NCBI RefSeq assembly: GCF_008923185.1
Contig: NZ_WBMT01000016.1
Location: 62,001-126,000 of the forward strand
DNA length: 64,000 nt
Origin: Actinomadura rudentiformis
GTDB taxonomy: Bacteria > Actinomycetota > Actinomycetes > Streptosporangiales > Streptosporangiaceae
Direction: 5' to 3'
Positions within the stretch are counted from its first letter, which is position 1; the number at the start of each line of letters is the position of its first letter. The position numbers and the translations under genes were made by a program. Positions 61,693-64,000 of this stretch are shown piece after piece. Under the pieces are notes generated by a model, which worked only from the letters and a program-made list of their open reading frames with translations, had not been told where the DNA came from and ran no database searches.

Positions 61693-62577
61693 GTGACGCA
61701 CGAAGTAGTCGTCGTGGGGTCGGTCAACGCGGATCTGGTGGTCAGCGTCGACCGGCGGCCCGCCCCGGGAGAGACCGTCCTCGGCTCGGACCTCGCCACC
61801 TACCCGGGCGGCAAGGGCGCCAACCAGGCCGTCGCCGCCGCCCGCCTCGGGGCCCGGACCGCGATCCTCGCCCGCATCGGGGACGACGGCCACGGCGACC
61901 TGCTTCGTGCCGCCCTCGCCGAGGCCGGGGTGGACCTGGGCCATCTCCTGGTCACGCCCGGCCCGAGCGGCGTCGCCCTCATCACCGTCGACCCGGACGG
62001 CGACAACAGCATCATCGTCTCGCCCGGCGCCAACGCCCACCTGGCCCCCTCCGACCTCGACTCCGGGCTCCTCTCCGCCGCCGTCGTCTCGTTCCAGCTG
62101 GAGATCCCCCTTCCCACGGTCGAGGCCGCCGCCCGCACCGCCGCCGCCAACGGCGCCCGGGTGGTCCTCAACCTCTCACCGGCCACCGCCATCCCCGACG
62201 ACCTCCTGGCCCTCTGCGACCCGCTGGTGGTGAACGAGCACGAGGCCGCGTTCCTCCTGGGCGCCAGGGACGATCCCGCCTCCATGGCCACGGCGCTCCT
62301 GGCCCGCGGCCCGCGTTCCGTCGTCATCACCCTCGGCCCCGAGGGCGCCCTCACGGCCGACGCCACGGGCGTCACCGCCGTCCCGTCGCCCAAGGTCGAG
62401 GTGGTCGACACCACGGGCGCCGGCGACGCGTTCACGGCCGCCCTCTGCCTCCGGCTCGCCCGCGGCGACACCCTCGCCGACGCGGCCCGCCATGCCGTAC
62501 GAGTGGGCGCCGCCGCCGTCCGCAAGCCCGGCGCCCAAAGCTCCTACCCCACCGCCGACGAGCCCCTCCCCACCTGA
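61693..62577 (+). CDS. rbsK: Ribokinase
   Basis: This 294-residue PfkB-family kinase has the GGKGANQAVAAARLG motif (about residues 38-52) and the catalytic DTTGAGDAF (about 237-245). It phosphorylates ribose with ATP to ribose-5-phosphate. GTG 61693 lies after GGAG, 20 bases past the rbsB stop, so it was the next gene of an rbs operon that has lost its transporter. Confidence 0.92.
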   Translation: MTHEVVVVGSVNADLVVSVDRRPAPGETVLGSDLATYPGGKGANQAVAAARLGARTAILARIGDDGHGDLLRAALAEAGVDLGHLLVTPGPSGVALITVDPDGDNSIIVSPGANAHLAPSDLDSGLLSAAVVSFQLEIPLPTVEAAARTAAANGARVVLNLSPATAIPDDLLALCDPLVVNEHEAAFLLGARDDPASMATALLARGPRSVVITLGPEGALTADATGVTAVPSPKVEVVDTTGAGDAFTAALCLRLARGDTLADAARHAVRVGAAAVRKPGAQSSYPTADEPLPT

Positions 62578-62595
62578 CATCGACAACCCCCTTCG

Positions 62596-63207
62596 TCACG
62601 ACCTCTGAGTCAGCGGGTGTGCGCCCTCCGAGGCCGCGCGGAGGGCGTCGAGCATCTGCGCCAGGGCGGCGCGGGTGGCGTCCAGGTCTCCGGGTGAGGT
62701 CGCGAGCCACAGGGCTGCCTCGTTCATGGCGCCCGACAGCAGGTGGGCCAGCGGGGCGACGGGCTGGCGGGCGATGAGGCCCGCCTCGATCAGGTCGGCC
62801 AGGGCGTCGGCGAGATGCCGGGCGGACCCTGCCTCGTCCATGGCGCGCCACTCGTTCCAGCCCAGCACGGCCGGGCCGTCGATGAGCATGATCCGCTGAG
62901 TGGCGGGATCGGTGCTGGCGGTGAGGAACGCCTGGCAGCCGGTCGTGAACCTGTCCCAGGGGTCGTCCTGCGCGTCCGCGGTCGCGGCGACGGTGTCGGC
63001 GACCTCCTGCTGGACCTCGGCCAGGACCGCGCCGAAGAGCTCGGCCTTGCTCTCGAAGTGGTGGTAGAGGGCCCCCTTGGTGACTCCCGCCGCCCGGACG
63101 ATCTCCGACAGGCCCACCGCGGCGTAGCCCTTCGTCGCGAACAGCTGCCTGCTCTCGCGCACGAGAGTCCGCCGGGTCTGCTCCCGTTGCTCCGCCCTGC
63201 TCGCCAT
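62596..63207 (-). CDS. TetR/AcrR-family regulator
   Basis: This 203-residue protein has a TetR helix-turn-helix (VGLSEIVRAAGVTKGALYHHF, as a 21-residue stretch split here: VGLSEIVRAAGV and TKGALYHHF). ATG 63207 follows GGGAG and is preferred over ATG 63225, which lies inside an operator. It is divergent from the VOC gene, which it probably regulates together with itself. Confidence 0.9.
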   Translation of the reverse strand: MASRAEQREQTRRTLVRESRQLFATKGYAAVGLSEIVRAAGVTKGALYHHFESKAELFGAVLAEVQQEVADTVAATADAQDDPWDRFTTGCQAFLTASTDPATQRIMLIDGPAVLGWNEWRAMDEAGSARHLADALADLIEAGLIARQPVAPLAHLLSGAMNEAALWLATSPGDLDATRAALAQMLDALRAASEGAHPLTQRS

Positions 63208-63224
63208 CCGCGCTCCCGTTGACA

Positions 63225-63267
63225 TACCGATGGTAGGTCAATAGCCTACCCTCACATACCATCGGTA
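63225..63267. promoter_or_regulatory. Paired operators of the TetR/VOC genes
   Basis: TACCGATGGTA (63225-63235) and its reverse complement TACCATCGGTA (63257-63267) are both nearly palindromic. Between them GGTAGG-N7-CCTACC (63232-63250) adds a further inverted repeat. The layout suits binding of two TetR dimers over both start regions. Confidence 0.8.
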
Positions 63268-63283
63268 CGTGAAAGGGTTTCTC

Positions 63284-63700
63284 GTGGAGTTGACCAGCTT
63301 CTATCCGGTTCTTGGCGCCACTCGTCTGGCCGAGTCCCGCGACTTCTACACGCGGTTGTTCGGGTTCGAGGTGACGTTCGAGGCCGAGTGGTACATCAGC
63401 CTGCGCCGTGGCGGCGAACGGCCGTACGAGCTCGCGCTGCTCGACTTCACCCACCCGACGGTGCCCGAGGCGTACCGCAAGCCGGTCCAGGGGCTCCTGC
63501 TCAACTTCGAGGTCGAGGACGTGGACGCCGAATGGGAGCGGCTCGTCGTCGGCGAGGGGTTGAAGCCCGAGCTCGACATCCGTACCGAGGAGTTCGGGCA
63601 ACGCCACTTCATCGTCGCCGACCCCGACGGCGTCCTCATCGACGTGATCAAGGAGATCCCGCCCGCCGAGTCGTACGCCGGCAACTATGTGGGTCAGTGA
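63284..63700 (+). CDS. VOC-family (glyoxalase-like) protein
   Basis: This 138-residue single-domain VOC protein has two beta-alpha-beta-beta-beta units (FYTRLFGFEVTFE and RHFIVADPDGVLIDVIKE). GTG 63284 lies six bases after AAAGGG; GTG 63269 gives five more residues but has no site. Ligand unknown; the TetR control suggests resistance or detoxification. Confidence 0.85.
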   Translation: MELTSFYPVLGATRLAESRDFYTRLFGFEVTFEAEWYISLRRGGERPYELALLDFTHPTVPEAYRKPVQGLLLNFEVEDVDAEWERLVVGEGLKPELDIRTEEFGQRHFIVADPDGVLIDVIKEIPPAESYAGNYVGQ

Positions 63701-64000
63701 CGTTCGATGAACCACTCCCGGCCGAAGAGCAGGCCGAAGACGGGGGCCGGGAGTCTGGTGGCGACCCTGGCGACGGGGGCCAGGCGGCCGGTGCCGTTGA
63801 GCTGGGAACGGTGGGAGGCCAGAGCCACCTGCTTCCGGCGGGCGAAGCGGCGGACCTTGGAGACGTGCGTGATCTCGGCTCGGTGACTGTATGCGGAGTC
63901 GAGCGCGGCCGGGTCGTACCGGACCGGGACGCGCAGGCGGCGGGCCAGGGCGAGCAGGCGGGCCGCGGTGTCGCGGGGCATGGTGGCCTCGAGGACGCGG
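63694..64000 (-). CDS. PIG-L family deacetylase, C-terminal part
   Basis: The last about 100 residues of a protein that continues past the window end are visible. The ending (VSKVRRFARRKQVALASHRSQ, then VFGLLFGREWFIERH) matches PIG-L/LmbE-type N-acetylglucosaminyl deacetylases. The metal-binding AHPDDE region would be outside. The stop overlaps the convergent VOC gene by seven bases. Confidence 0.78.
   Translation of the reverse strand, partial: RVLEATMPRDTAARLLALARRLRVPVRYDPAALDSAYSHRAEITHVSKVRRFARRKQVALASHRSQLNGTGRLAPVARVATRLPAPVFGLLFGREWFIERH

Overview
The window is very GC-rich DNA, roughly 70 percent, with GTG and TTG starts, ATGA-type stop/start overlaps, and many TetR, ECF-sigma and LAL regulators. 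It also carries F420-type, MpaB-type and DUF2293 proteins. All of this points to an actinomycete, most likely Streptosporangiales (Thermomonosporaceae or Streptosporangiaceae). The genus is not determined. It reads as a chromosomal arm-like region: small independent operons, no rRNA, tRNA, CRISPR array or prophage seen.

Layout. 1-2 kb: an iron-regulated pair, a FhuF-like ferric-siderophore reductase and an ABC half-transporter with a degenerate Walker A, behind a DtxR/IdeR-type iron box. 2-4 kb: a CASTOR/POLLUX-type ion-channel homologue. 4-10 kb: an ECF sigma factor coupled to a VOC protein, an alpha/beta hydrolase, two MFS transporters and a MocR regulator. 10-19 kb: a gamma-carbonic-anhydrase-like protein, a DUF559 nuclease-like protein, a TetR/amidohydrolase pair, a flippase-like membrane protein, an MpaB-type oxygenase and an alcohol dehydrogenase divergent from an MmyB-type regulator.

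19-29 kb is the clearest pathway. A LacI regulator sits opposite a promoter with two LacI-type operators. That promoter drives a lipoprotein sugar-binding protein, two permeases, a cytosolic GH78 alpha-L-rhamnosidase and a secreted GH78 alpha-L-rhamnosidase. Together they would release, import and trim rhamnosyl oligosaccharides; the shared ATPase is not encoded here. A strong hairpin terminator closes the locus.

29-46 kb: a lipid-transfer thiolase, threonine aldolase, SDR and coiled-coil run; phosphatase, small membrane proteins, NERD protein and HrpB helicase; a TetR-controlled DrrAB-type exporter; an ECF sigma/anti-sigma pair beside a lipoprotein with a long Gly-Asn-Gly-Thr tail; a degenerate class III cyclase-like protein and an F420/PPOX enzyme. 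46-56 kb: a CehA-like metallohydrolase, then a LAL regulator, an alpha/beta hydrolase with Cys at the nucleophile elbow, and an 817-residue GMC oxidoreductase in one direction.

56-64 kb: a DUF574 methyltransferase with a tyrosine phosphatase, a secreted glycerophosphodiester phosphodiesterase, DUF2293, a truncated TnpB abutting a truncated and frameshifted rbsB, an intact ribokinase, and a TetR/VOC pair. Genome decay is visible in four places: an SRPBCC gene (48.3-48.6 kb), a LuxR remnant (55.7-55.9 kb), the TnpB fragment and rbsB (60.3-61.7 kb). I found no single complete undescribed system. The best leads are the sigma-linked GNGT-tail lipoprotein, the Cys-hydrolase/GMC/LAL cluster, and the cyclase-like protein.
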